A stretch of 24,562 bases of DNA from a virus. Numbering within the stretch: the first letter of the stretch is position 1; each line of letters opens with the position of its first letter. Positions 7,038 through 13,931 of the stretch are shown one piece after another. The translations under genes and the position numbers were made by a program. Below the pieces are notes generated by a model. That model was given only the letters and a program-made list of their open reading frames with translations, was not told the origin of the DNA and made no database searches. The stretch spans positions 1 to 24,562 of the IMG/VR virus record IMGVR_UViG_3300025910_000034; one strand, 5' to 3'.

Positions 7038-7183
7038 CACCGCAAGCAGAACGTATAATCGGTACGCGAGACGGGGAACGCGATGGTAGGGGAATGAACC
7101 CTATCTATAACCCATACTATACAAGTGGTCATTATTTGAGGGCTTACCAAATAGCCTGGTTAAAACACCGTCAAGGTAGCTAA
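7034..7183 (+). CDS. Small protein upstream of the amidoligase
   Basis: The 49-residue ORF starts MTPQAERIIGTRDGERDGRG and ends in an aromatic/basic segment with NPYYTSGHYLRAYQIAWLKH, which looks like a genuine folded helix. The stop codon is one base before the amidoligase ATG, so the two are likely co-translated. AGGAG lies unusually close (one base) to its ATG, which suggests coupling to the ORF upstream instead. Its function is unknown, but its place makes it a candidate partner or substrate of the amidoligase. Confidence 0.62.
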   Translation: MTPQAERIIGTRDGERDGRGMNPIYNPYYTSGHYLRAYQIAWLKHRQGS

Positions 7184-7184
7184 C

Positions 7185-8375
7185 ATGCCCGAAACCTTAC
7201 AATGTGGTGCACACCCTAGTCTAACGCAGCCCTGTACTGCATGTAGGCAATGCCCCGCATGCTGTGACTGTCAAGACTGTGCAGTATGCGAGCACAGGAA
7301 TAGACTCGGCAACTTGCATATCTGTAATCACTGTGAGGGCTGCACACATTGTTGTGAGTGTTTAACGTGCGACTGTGGCGTCTTAGTAACACGCGATTGT
7401 CGAACAAGTAGTCATTGTGATAGACACTGCGATTGTAGCGTAGACGAGGAAGGCGAACGTAACGTAGCTATTCACCGTTACCCTCTAACCTTCCATAACT
7501 CTACGACGTTTAACGTAAATCCTTCACACCGCTACCTATCCGTCGAAATAGAAGTAGCAAACTGTGGGCCTGGTAGTCATGTTAACGTAGCGTGCGAGAA
7601 ATGGAAGGCGTCTATTGTTGAGGATGGCAGCCTACCGGACAGCGGATTTGAGATAAACACGGCACCCGCTAATGGTGACTTATTCGTTAATCAAATCAGT
7701 GAGATATGCGGGGCTTTAGCGAGACAAGGCGCGGAAGTTAACGAAAGGTGCGGCCTGCATGTTCATATAGACGCCCGTACCTTCCGCGCTCCGACCATGC
7801 GTAAGTTACTGAAACTCTACGTTAAACTAGAGCGTGCCTTGTTCCTGCTTGTACCAGATTCTAGACGGCATAACCAATATTGCACACCCGTAGAGCGTAG
7901 ACTACGTGAATATCTGAACCCTAAAAAGCCTGATTACAATAAGATGGATTCTACAGGTGGGCCACTATGGGAAACCGTACCACTGAAAGGTGCAAAGGAA
8001 ACACGCGAAAAGATAGCAGAATACACCTATGGCGATGGCGTCAAGGTAGTACCTAATCAACTACGACGTAACAAGTATGGGGGAGAACGCTACAAGGCAT
8101 TTAACCTGGTCTCCTGGTATCATCGTGGTACAATCGAATGCAGGTTGTTCAATGGGACTGTGAACGCTACTAAAATCATCAATTGGGCTATGCTGTGGGC
8201 GGGTATCCTAGACTATGCGAAGCGTACCCATGAGAACGTGATAGACTCGCTACCCGAACACAGTGACAGCGAACCACTGCGTAACCTAATGATAGTTGCG
8301 CCTACAGGTACAGTAAAAGAGTGGGTAAAGCAACGATTTGATAAGTGGGGTATGAATAAAGAGGAGAACGAGTAA
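7185..8375 (+). CDS. Putative amidoligase with 21-Cys N-terminal zinc-binding domain
   Basis: The protein has 396 residues. Residues 125-345 show the signatures of the phage/bacterial amidoligase family (COOH-NH2 ligases of the glutamine-synthetase/gamma-glutamylcysteine-ligase fold): VEIEV at 120-124, GFEINTAP at 154-161, CGLHVHID at 189-196, RYKAFNL and later GTIECRLFNGT. These supply acidic metal/ATP ligands and the substrate pocket. Residues 7-84 hold 21 cysteines in two repeats of C-x2-C-x2-C-x2-CC-x-C-x2-C (17-32 and 47-62), probably a metal-binding module. It is coupled by a TAATG overlap to a class II glutamine amidotransferase, so ammonia from glutamine is the likely nitrogen source. 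The acceptor carboxylate is unknown. Confidence 0.82.
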   Translation: MPETLQCGAHPSLTQPCTACRQCPACCDCQDCAVCEHRNRLGNLHICNHCEGCTHCCECLTCDCGVLVTRDCRTSSHCDRHCDCSVDEEGERNVAIHRYPLTFHNSTTFNVNPSHRYLSVEIEVANCGPGSHVNVACEKWKASIVEDGSLPDSGFEINTAPANGDLFVNQISEICGALARQGAEVNERCGLHVHIDARTFRAPTMRKLLKLYVKLERALFLLVPDSRRHNQYCTPVERRLREYLNPKKPDYNKMDSTGGPLWETVPLKGAKETREKIAEYTYGDGVKVVPNQLRRNKYGGERYKAFNLVSWYHRGTIECRLFNGTVNATKIINWAMLWAGILDYAKRTHENVIDSLPEHSDSEPLRNLMIVAPTGTVKEWVKQRFDKWGMNKEENE

Positions 8376-9304
8376 TGTGTGGTATATTCGGATATAACCT
8401 ACCTGATACCGTATCAGTCGAAAAACGGGCCATCCTTGCAGCCATCCTCGCAAGCAAAATGGATGCACGCGGGGGTGATTCATGGGGTATCGTTCGAGAT
8501 GGTGAAGTAGCTAAGGGCTTAGGTAGACTGTCTAAGAGCAACCAGGCCATGAAACTAGGCAGAGCACGTATCTTGTTAGGCCATACCAGGGCTGCGACTA
8601 CCGGAAGCATCACGGTAGACAATGCTCACCCATTCGTAAATGGTAGTATCACGGGCGCTCATAATGGGATCATCAGCAACCATGCAGCCCTGAACACGAA
8701 ATATAATCGCAAATGTGAAGTAGATTCAGAGCACATATTCATGCACTTACGCGATGGTCTACCAATGTCAGATATCGAAGGCTATGGAGCAGTGTGGTAT
8801 TTTATGCACAGTAAGCGGGATCGGGTGTATATGTTTAGAAGTGAAGGTGGCGACTTATCCATCTACGGAATTGGTACGCATAAGAATCCGCGTGGTGTGG
8901 TCTTTGCAAGTACCGAGACAAGCATTACCGATGCCCTGTCACTCGCTGGCCTTGAGGGGTTTCCATATGAAATTAAGGCGGGTGTACTCTACTATACAGA
9001 CCAGAATCAATTGTTCTATGAACCTAAAAAGGATATGAAGTTTAGCACAGTGACACGCTACATAAGCGGGAACACGTTTGATTGGAACAATTACGATAGC
9101 TACAAGGGATACGCTAACTACACCCGTACCGAATGGGAGAAAGACTTAGACAAGGGCGAAAGTACGGGCGACGACGACGATTTTGATACCATACTATGTG
9201 ATGGTTGCGACGAGGAAATGCTGCCAGGGGACTATAAGAGCGTACAAGAACACGGCTATAATTGGACGTTATGCAAGAAATGCGAACACACATATGATGC
9301 TTAG
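8375..9304 (+). CDS. Class II glutamine amidotransferase with C-terminal zinc ribbon
   Basis: The protein has 309 residues. It begins MCGIFG, so removal of Met exposes the Cys2 nucleophile of Ntn-type glutaminases. Further family motifs are RGGDSWG (32-38), GHTRAATTG (69-77), NAHPF (83-87) and HNGIISNHA (96-104), all matching the glutamine-binding site of GFAT/PurF-type domains. No sugar-isomerase or phosphoribosyl domain follows. Instead residues 275-303 form a zinc ribbon (CDGC ... CKKC). It should hydrolyse glutamine and pass ammonia to the amidoligase encoded just upstream. AGGAG precedes the ATG by eight bases. Stand-alone glutaminase with an amidoligase is a known but poorly understood pairing. 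Confidence 0.9.
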   Translation: MCGIFGYNLPDTVSVEKRAILAAILASKMDARGGDSWGIVRDGEVAKGLGRLSKSNQAMKLGRARILLGHTRAATTGSITVDNAHPFVNGSITGAHNGIISNHAALNTKYNRKCEVDSEHIFMHLRDGLPMSDIEGYGAVWYFMHSKRDRVYMFRSEGGDLSIYGIGTHKNPRGVVFASTETSITDALSLAGLEGFPYEIKAGVLYYTDQNQLFYEPKKDMKFSTVTRYISGNTFDWNNYDSYKGYANYTRTEWEKDLDKGESTGDDDDFDTILCDGCDEEMLPGDYKSVQEHGYNWTLCKKCEHTYDA

Positions 9305-9321
9305 AAAGGAAGGTGACTAAC

Positions 9322-9561
9322 ATGAAATTTATAGTATCCAGAGCAAGCCATAAGGTACCAGGTATCAAGGGATACGGTTATACAGATGCTACTGTACAAG
9401 AATGGTATCCAGAAGGTGTGATAACGATTAAGACACTATCAGAGCTTATGCAGTTTATTAAGAAGTATGGAACAGTAGTCATACGGGATGAAGGTAATGT
9501 ACCTGATGTTGACGAGGGAATAGGACGTACTATAACAATCTATGATGATTACATGGAATAG
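9322..9561 (+). CDS. Unknown early protein, 79 aa
   Basis: It begins MKFIVSRASHKVPGIKGYGY. It has alternating hydrophobic strands (TVQEWYPEGVITIKTLSELM, then TVVIRDEG) and an acidic C-terminus, so it looks like a small alpha/beta protein. I prefer the ATG at 9322 over GTG 9313 because GGAAGG is placed better for it. It follows the glutaminase by 17 bases in the same operon. No family was recognised. Confidence 0.75.
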   Translation: MKFIVSRASHKVPGIKGYGYTDATVQEWYPEGVITIKTLSELMQFIKKYGTVVIRDEGNVPDVDEGIGRTITIYDDYME

Positions 9562-9574
9562 AAAGGGGTACACT

Positions 9575-9664
9575 ATGATATGGTATATGGATCATGGCGC
9601 GTTGATAGGATGGTACTTAAATGGTATCTCATGGGCGAGGATAGTGTTTCTAGGGGAATGCTGA
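9575..9664 (+). CDS. 29-residue micro-protein
   Basis: The ORF reads MIWYMDHGALIGWYLNGISW and nine more residues. It has a strong AAAGGGG ribosome site seven bases before ATG. It is aromatic and hydrophobic and might insert in a membrane. The stop overlaps the next ATG as TGATG. Confidence 0.5.
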   Translation: MIWYMDHGALIGWYLNGISWARIVFLGEC

Positions 9665-9726
9665 TGAAAACGCCTCACACAAATGCCCTAGGAACGACGA
9701 ACGCAACCAAGTCAATAGTAAGGTAA
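9664..9726 (+). CDS. Possible 20-residue micro-protein
   Basis: The ORF starts MKTPHTNALGTT at the TGATG overlap with the previous stop, and GGGG lies about nine bases upstream. It is very short, polar and basic. Coupling is the only support; it could be a chance ORF. Confidence 0.25.
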   Translation: MKTPHTNALGTTNATKSIVR

Positions 9727-9737
9727 GGGGGTAAAAC

Positions 9738-10109
9738 ATGACGTTACTAGAGGTTATTGACAAGGCACAACCCGCCGAACGAGGTACTTTCCTGGTTCAT
9801 ATCATGCCCTACGGGGTTGATTTAGATATTGAGTGGCCTAAAGTTTTACAAATATTGCGCGACTGTAACGTACAAAATACCGTGAGTATGAATAGCAATA
9901 AACTCAATCCGATTAATGTATGTTTCGAGAAGTATGTCGTTTCAAAACCTGACCACGGTATTAGAAACTGGGGGTTTGAATATCGCGCCTTGTGTGAATT
10001 GTGCCTATCGTATCAGGTCTGGATTTACGATAATGTAGGGGAACAAGGCTATGCGTTCGACCACAGTTTAACAGTAACCAAAATTTGGACGGTCGAGGAA
10101 GGGACATAA
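9738..10109 (+). CDS. Unknown early protein, 123 aa
   Basis: It begins MTLLEVIDKAQPAERGTFLV. An AAGGGGG ribosome site precedes the ATG. A segment DIEWPKVLQILRDCNVQN looks like an amphipathic helix, followed by strand-like IRNWGFEYRALCELCLSYQV. The two closely placed Cys do not form an obvious metal site. It belongs to the rightward early operon. No homologous family was recognised. Confidence 0.72.
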   Translation: MTLLEVIDKAQPAERGTFLVHIMPYGVDLDIEWPKVLQILRDCNVQNTVSMNSNKLNPINVCFEKYVVSKPDHGIRNWGFEYRALCELCLSYQVWIYDNVGEQGYAFDHSLTVTKIWTVEEGT

Positions 10110-10110
10110 C

Positions 10111-10296
10111 GTGCATATAAATAATGCCCCGATCATCTGTAAGCTGTGTGGTGATACCCTGCGCGACGGGTATGATGGCTATAGCGACCAGTACGCCGAA
10201 TGGGGTACGACAGATACAGGGTTAAATAACCCTATACAACGTCCTGCATTATATGTGCATTGTGAGCGGTGCTTAACAACTAATATGGAGGAATAG
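10111..10296 (+). CDS. Small zinc-ribbon protein, 61 aa
   Basis: GTG start at 10111 with AGGAAGGG seven bases upstream. CKLC near residue 10 and CERC near residue 50 make a treble-clef/zinc-ribbon pair in an otherwise acidic protein. It may bind nucleic acid or another protein. It is one of several tiny CxxC...CxxC proteins in the rightward operon. Confidence 0.7.
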   Translation: MHINNAPIICKLCGDTLRDGYDGYSDQYAEWGTTDTGLNNPIQRPALYVHCERCLTTNMEE

Positions 10297-10297
10297 T

Positions 10298-10528
10298 ATG
10301 GAAATTCTAACAGTCAAGTGTAGTACAATTTCTCAATCGTCTAAAGGATTTGCAATGGACTTTACGACTTTAGACGGATGGTATCTAGGCACGATTCGAT
10401 ACCTAAAGAACCGGCCCACGCTAGGTAAGGAATATGAGATAGTAGTGAGTGAACAAGTAGACTTAGAAGTATATGAAGCCGAACGCAACGCACGCGATGG
10501 CTACTGTGGAAAGGGTGAATATGCTTAG
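10298..10528 (+). CDS. Unknown early protein, 76 aa
   Basis: It begins MEILTVKCSTISQSSKGFAM. GGAGG lies about seven bases before ATG, within the end of the previous gene. The sequence suggests a small beta-barrel (DFTTLDGWYLGTIRYL, then EYEIVVSEQVDLEVYE). The last codons overlap the sigma-factor start at 10521, so the sigma gene is probably coupled to it. Confidence 0.7.
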   Translation: MEILTVKCSTISQSSKGFAMDFTTLDGWYLGTIRYLKNRPTLGKEYEIVVSEQVDLEVYEAERNARDGYCGKGEYA

Positions 10529-11039
10529 TCAAGACTTCGATAACGCAGTATCAGAAGGTTACAATAGACTCGTAGGGTTTGCCGAGCAATTCACAAGCCC
10601 TACTGATGTCTATAGCCCTAAGGACATCGTACACAATGCCTTGTTATGGTTCCGTGTCAGGGCGCTTGCGACGTTCGAGTGGCGTAGTCAGGCTGAATGG
10701 GAGTGTATCATACAGAAGAACATTATATGGCAGGTACTAGACTCCCGCAAAGGGCGTAGCGAGGCGCTTAACTTTAAAGACGCCGTGTTATTCCCTGAAC
10801 AAGCCGACGAGGAAGTGGACGTAGACAGTTTTGAAGTAAGCGAGGCGTTTATACTCGCACTAGACGAGTTAGACCATCGCTCTAGGGAAGTCGTTCTAGC
10901 AGTACTGGCTGGGTTTACTCAAGAACAGGTAGCGGATTTGCTGGGGGTGTCTCGCCCCCTGGTGTCGCAGATATGGCGGCGTGCCCTTGACTCGGCGCGT
11001 GAATACATGGAACCCTTAGCATCCGACGATAATAGGTAG
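10521..11039 (+). CDS. Sigma-70 family RNA polymerase sigma factor (ECF-like)
   Basis: The protein has 172 residues. Residues 15-80 resemble sigma region 2 (PKDIVHNALLWFRVRALATF, then the helix with IIQKNIIWQVLDSRKGR). Residues 110-160 resemble region 4, with ALDELDHRSREVVLAVLAGF followed by the helix-turn-helix FTQEQVADLLGVSRPLVSQI. It would redirect host RNA polymerase to phage promoters. I chose the ATG at 10521 (GGAAAGGG just upstream) over ATG 10473. The 3' 125 bases, coding most of region 4, are antisense to the helicase gene's last codons. It could also act as a non-sigma DNA-binding regulator. Confidence 0.8.
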   Translation: MLSQDFDNAVSEGYNRLVGFAEQFTSPTDVYSPKDIVHNALLWFRVRALATFEWRSQAEWECIIQKNIIWQVLDSRKGRSEALNFKDAVLFPEQADEEVDVDSFEVSEAFILALDELDHRSREVVLAVLAGFTQEQVADLLGVSRPLVSQIWRRALDSAREYMEPLASDDNR

Positions 11040-11910
11040 CAGCCGATATGCCTATTTCAGTGGGGTAGAGGTTATAAATAGCGTTGTGTGTCAGGGTAGG
11101 GTGGTGTTCGCATAACTTCATCATCGCCCTACCCCACTCGTCAACAAAACGGGCGGCGGGTTCCAGCCAAAACGGGCCTGGGTCTGGTTCCTGCATGACC
11201 TTAATAGTCAGTGGGTAGCCTTCCTCAACGTCTTGATTCTTAACACAAGCCATCACAAGGGTATCCGGTTCAGGCCTAGTCAGAGCGATACCCACATTAC
11301 ACCCTGCAAGAATATCCGTAGACCCGCTTGCTCGATAACGTGATGGGTCGGGGCTGTCAGTACGGGGCTTTCGCATGTGGTGGGCCACGATGACGGTAAC
11401 ACCTTGTAAACACAGGGGATCAAGGTTTCTCCAAAACTGGCTAACGTCACTGGCCTCGTTCTCTTTCCCGACAATAACACGCCTTAGCGTCTCTACAATA
11501 ATGACCGTGGGTCTGAACTTGTGTTCATTTAAGTACTCCATAAGTAGCGAGGCTCCGTTACCGTCAAATCGAACCCCACAATGGCTGACAGCTTTCAAGG
11601 GTGGCTGGCCCTCAACGCCTAAGCCCTTCGCTAGTCGCTTAATTCTAGCCCGTAACGTGCGTTCGCTCATTTCCTCGTCAATATAAAGTACCTTTTGGGG
11701 TACCGTGGCATGGCCTAGCCAGTCCTGTCCTGTAGCCATACATAAGGCCATATGGAGTAGTACCCACGACTTCATTGAACCGAACTCCCCAAACAGGACC
11801 GTTTTACTACACCGCGTTATCCACGGGTGTAAGACCCATGATATCGGGGGGATAGGCTCTGAAAGGATGCTACTCACTGATATGGGCGGGAAGTTTCTCA
11901 CGTTTCTCAT
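10915..11910 (-). CDS. RepA-like AAA/RecA-fold helicase ATPase
   Basis: The protein has 331 residues from ATG 11910. Walker A is GEFGSMKS (41-48), followed by the Walker B-like VLYIDEEMSE with acidic residues, VIIVETLRR, and a sensor-like VIVAHHMRKPR, as in the AAA_25/RepA group of hexameric replicative helicases. The C-terminus has GISAATYYRRML, a possible helix-turn-helix, then a Pro/Ala-rich tail that is antisense to the sigma gene. It is the only leftward gene between 7 and 22.8 kb. Its first codons (MRNVRNF) are themselves two TGAGAAAC repeats, and no ribosome site is visible upstream. It probably unwinds the phage origin. Confidence 0.8.
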   Translation of the reverse strand: MRNVRNFPPISVSSILSEPIPPISWVLHPWITRCSKTVLFGEFGSMKSWVLLHMALCMATGQDWLGHATVPQKVLYIDEEMSERTLRARIKRLAKGLGVEGQPPLKAVSHCGVRFDGNGASLLMEYLNEHKFRPTVIIVETLRRVIVGKENEASDVSQFWRNLDPLCLQGVTVIVAHHMRKPRTDSPDPSRYRASGSTDILAGCNVGIALTRPEPDTLVMACVKNQDVEEGYPLTIKVMQEPDPGPFWLEPAARFVDEWGRAMMKLCEHHPTLTHNAIYNLYPTEIGISAATYYRRMLRVPCIHAPSQGHAAISATPGGETPPANPLPVLE

Positions 11911-11936
11911 CCATATATAGCAGAGAAATGAGAAAC
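11893..11936. promoter_or_regulatory. TGAGAAAC operator/iteron cluster at helicase start
   Basis: Inverted copies GTTTCTCA at 11893-11900 and 11902-11909 and a direct copy TGAGAAAC at 11929-11936 surround a TATATA element. The pattern of two inverted copies, an A/T core and one opposing copy matches 6330-6377. Two copies lie inside the first codons of the helicase gene, a position suited to autoregulation of the divergent pair of genes here. Confidence 0.7.
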
Positions 11937-11998
11937 CGCCATTGTAGGCTTTTTGATACACTAGCACGGGATGTCCTGATAGCTATATACCCCGTGCA

Positions 11999-12865
11999 GT
12001 GGGAGACACACTCAAAACCTACCGTCCGTCCGAAGTTGAACAGTACGCTTTCTGCCCTACCTATTGGTCGCTCCGTAAATCAGGCTGGACTACCCGAATA
12101 GCGACAAAGGCGACAGTAGCGGCGCTGTGGTCTACAGCCGCGCACGCTGCCTTTGCACTATATCAACGTATGCGGCTTGATGGGTGTACCGACCAGGCGC
12201 AGCTATTGACAGCCGCCCAATGCGAGGCCGCACAGGTCTACGTGGCCGATTTTAACCATTATATAGCAGCGGGGGTCAACTTCGGCACCCTGGACACCGA
12301 CGACGCAGTAGAGGGCCTTAGAAAATTGGTCGCTAACTATACCAAAAGCTGTAAGCTGGACGCCTCTAGGGGCTGGCAGGTGGTCAGCGTGGAAGAAAGC
12401 CTGGACGGTGAGGGGACAACGCGCCCTGATGTCATTGTGCGCGATCCTGACGGCATCCTGTGTCCGGTTGACTATAAGATCAAGCGGAGTGTCAACCCCA
12501 AGTGGTTCGATCATCAAGGGTGGTCAGATGACTTCCAATATAGTCATAAACAGTTGAATTACATATACTTACTGCAAGAAGATGAACGAGTGGGAGAGCG
12601 TGTAACAAAGAACCGCCATTACATCTATTCCATCACAGCCGAGCCATTTGCACAAATATTGACCGCGTATGACATCACACCCGAATACATGGCAGATTGG
12701 TACACAAGTGCCCAACGTTACTTTAAGATGATGGCAAGCGGTGAAAACGAGGGCATCATGCACCCTACCCACAAGTCGCCCTATGGTATGTGTGAAATGC
12801 TGGACTTCTGTACTAAAGGCGGGGCGGGGCTTAGCTATATCAAGGTAACAAAGCGTGAATCTTAA
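11999..12865 (+). CDS. RecB/Cas4-like PD-(D/E)xK nuclease
   Basis: The protein has 288 residues. YRPSEVEQYAFCPTYWSLRK at the N-terminus is the usual opening of Cas4/AddB-type nucleases. The catalytic core is RPDVIV ... CPVDYKIK, with D144, D158 and K160, followed by a QLNYIYLL helix (the Q-x3-Y motif of RecB nucleases). Cys19, Cys265 and Cys271 resemble the iron-sulfur ligands of Cas4, but one of the usual four is not evident. It would process DNA ends for recombination with the Sak4-like ATPase downstream. GTG 11999 is the first start in frame and lacks a good ribosome site, so the true start is uncertain. Confidence 0.82.
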   Translation: MGDTLKTYRPSEVEQYAFCPTYWSLRKSGWTTRIATKATVAALWSTAAHAAFALYQRMRLDGCTDQAQLLTAAQCEAAQVYVADFNHYIAAGVNFGTLDTDDAVEGLRKLVANYTKSCKLDASRGWQVVSVEESLDGEGTTRPDVIVRDPDGILCPVDYKIKRSVNPKWFDHQGWSDDFQYSHKQLNYIYLLQEDERVGERVTKNRHYIYSITAEPFAQILTAYDITPEYMADWYTSAQRYFKMMASGENEGIMHPTHKSPYGMCEMLDFCTKGGAGLSYIKVTKRES

Positions 12866-13043
12866 TTACTTCGGAGCTAATTGTGGGACTCATAAGGATT
12901 GTGGCGGAATCATTCGGGAACACTTAAACCATTCATATCCCTATACGTTTGACGATGGTTACAAGTGTTACATTCCCGCGCTGTACTGCGAGCGGTGTGA
13001 AGTCGAAGTAACGGGCGATACGTTAATAGAGGAGATAGAGTAA
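12855..13043 (+). CDS. Small Cys-rich protein, 62 aa
   Basis: The GTG start overlaps the nuclease stop by 11 bases, and the stop overlaps the Sak4 start as TAATG. Cys10, Cys16 and a later CERC pair could hold one zinc ion. AAGG lies about nine bases upstream of GTG. It is tightly locked between two recombination genes, so a role with them is likely but unproven. Confidence 0.65.
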   Translation: MNLNYFGANCGTHKDCGGIIREHLNHSYPYTFDDGYKCYIPALYCERCEVEVTGDTLIEEIE

Positions 13044-13801
13044 TGCCGCGTTGTCTACTAATCGCTGGACCACCGAACACCCGCAAGACATCAAGCCTTG
13101 TGACCTGGACGAAGGCCGCTAAACCTGGCCGGGTTCATATCGTGTCATGCCCCCGTGAAGCTGGCTACGAGAGCATCCCGACGAATAACCCGCTTGTCGT
13201 GCCCCATATTCTAACCGTGCCCTACAAGTTAGGCGAGGGTAGCGACAAGATACAGTGGAAGGGCATCACCGAGGCTGTCGAGGCTAAGTGTGTCGAAATA
13301 GTCACAGGCAAGCACGGTGACGTATCGACCATTGCTATTGACGGCCTGCAACGCTACGGTGAGGCGGTGCTAGGCTGGATGTCAGGCGGGGCGATCTTCA
13401 CTGACGAGGCATTCAACGGCATGGTGGCCTATAGCCGTGCTAAGACCTACATTGCTGAGTTCATGCTAAAGCTAATGGCCGCGCCAGTCAACTACGTTGT
13501 ATTCACTTGTTGGGTGGACTATGAAAAAGACAAAAAGACGGACGAGGATTCACCTAAAATGGGTGGACCTAAAGCCCCCCGGCATATATGGCCCTCTTTA
13601 TTTGGCACTATGGCAAAAGACGTGGTGGGTATGGTCTCCACGGTCGCAACGGTGGTTGAAAACAACCAGTACTTATGGCAAACGAAGGCTGCGGGAGACA
13701 TACTCGGCTGTGGTCTAAAAGGCCCTGCGGAAATTGTCTCCCGAATCCCACTCAAAGTTCCACAAGACTACCCGGCGTTAGAGAAGGTACTGTATGGCTA
13801 A
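13043..13801 (+). CDS. Sak4-like RecA-fold recombination ATPase
   Basis: The protein has 252 residues. It starts MPRCLLIAGPPNTRKTSSLV, a Walker A in which the usual Gly before Lys is Arg14. STIAIDGLQR near residue 95 is Walker B, and NYVVFTCWVDYEKD, then GGPKAPRHIWPSLFG, follow as in the AAA_24/Sak4 group. Sak4 proteins anneal single-stranded DNA and work with a phage single-strand binding protein. The neighbours (Cas4-like nuclease, polymerase, candidate binding protein at 14431) support this. The start overlaps the previous stop. Confidence 0.82.
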   Translation: MPRCLLIAGPPNTRKTSSLVTWTKAAKPGRVHIVSCPREAGYESIPTNNPLVVPHILTVPYKLGEGSDKIQWKGITEAVEAKCVEIVTGKHGDVSTIAIDGLQRYGEAVLGWMSGGAIFTDEAFNGMVAYSRAKTYIAEFMLKLMAAPVNYVVFTCWVDYEKDKKTDEDSPKMGGPKAPRHIWPSLFGTMAKDVVGMVSTVATVVENNQYLWQTKAAGDILGCGLKGPAEIVSRIPLKVPQDYPALEKVLYG

Positions 13802-13931
13802 CCTCGCGTTCTACATCATGCTCCACCTGGCGCTGTGGCTAACCGAAGGCGGTATCTACTGCTTACGGTTCGCTGCGTGGCTTGAGGACATGGACTTTGA
13901 AGAAATAGAAAGGCTGGCGGGACGGAAATGA
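13794..13931 (+). CDS. Small hydrophobic protein, 45 aa
   Basis: It begins MANLAFYIMLHLALWLTEGG. The hydrophobic N-terminal half could span or lie on a membrane; the C-terminal half is acidic and helical (DMDFEEIERLAGRK). A GAAGG ribosome site sits six bases before ATG. It overlaps both neighbours by a few bases (ATGA at its end), so it belongs to the operon. Confidence 0.65.
   Translation: MANLAFYIMLHLALWLTEGGIYCLRFAAWLEDMDFEEIERLAGRK

Noticed and set aside
6914-7150. Leftward ORF of 78 residues
   Set aside because: Antisense to the two small rightward ORFs, no ribosome site and no domain-like composition.
8229-8237. TGAGAACG, one mismatch from the TGAGAAAC motif
   Set aside because: Isolated, inside the amidoligase coding sequence, with no paired site.
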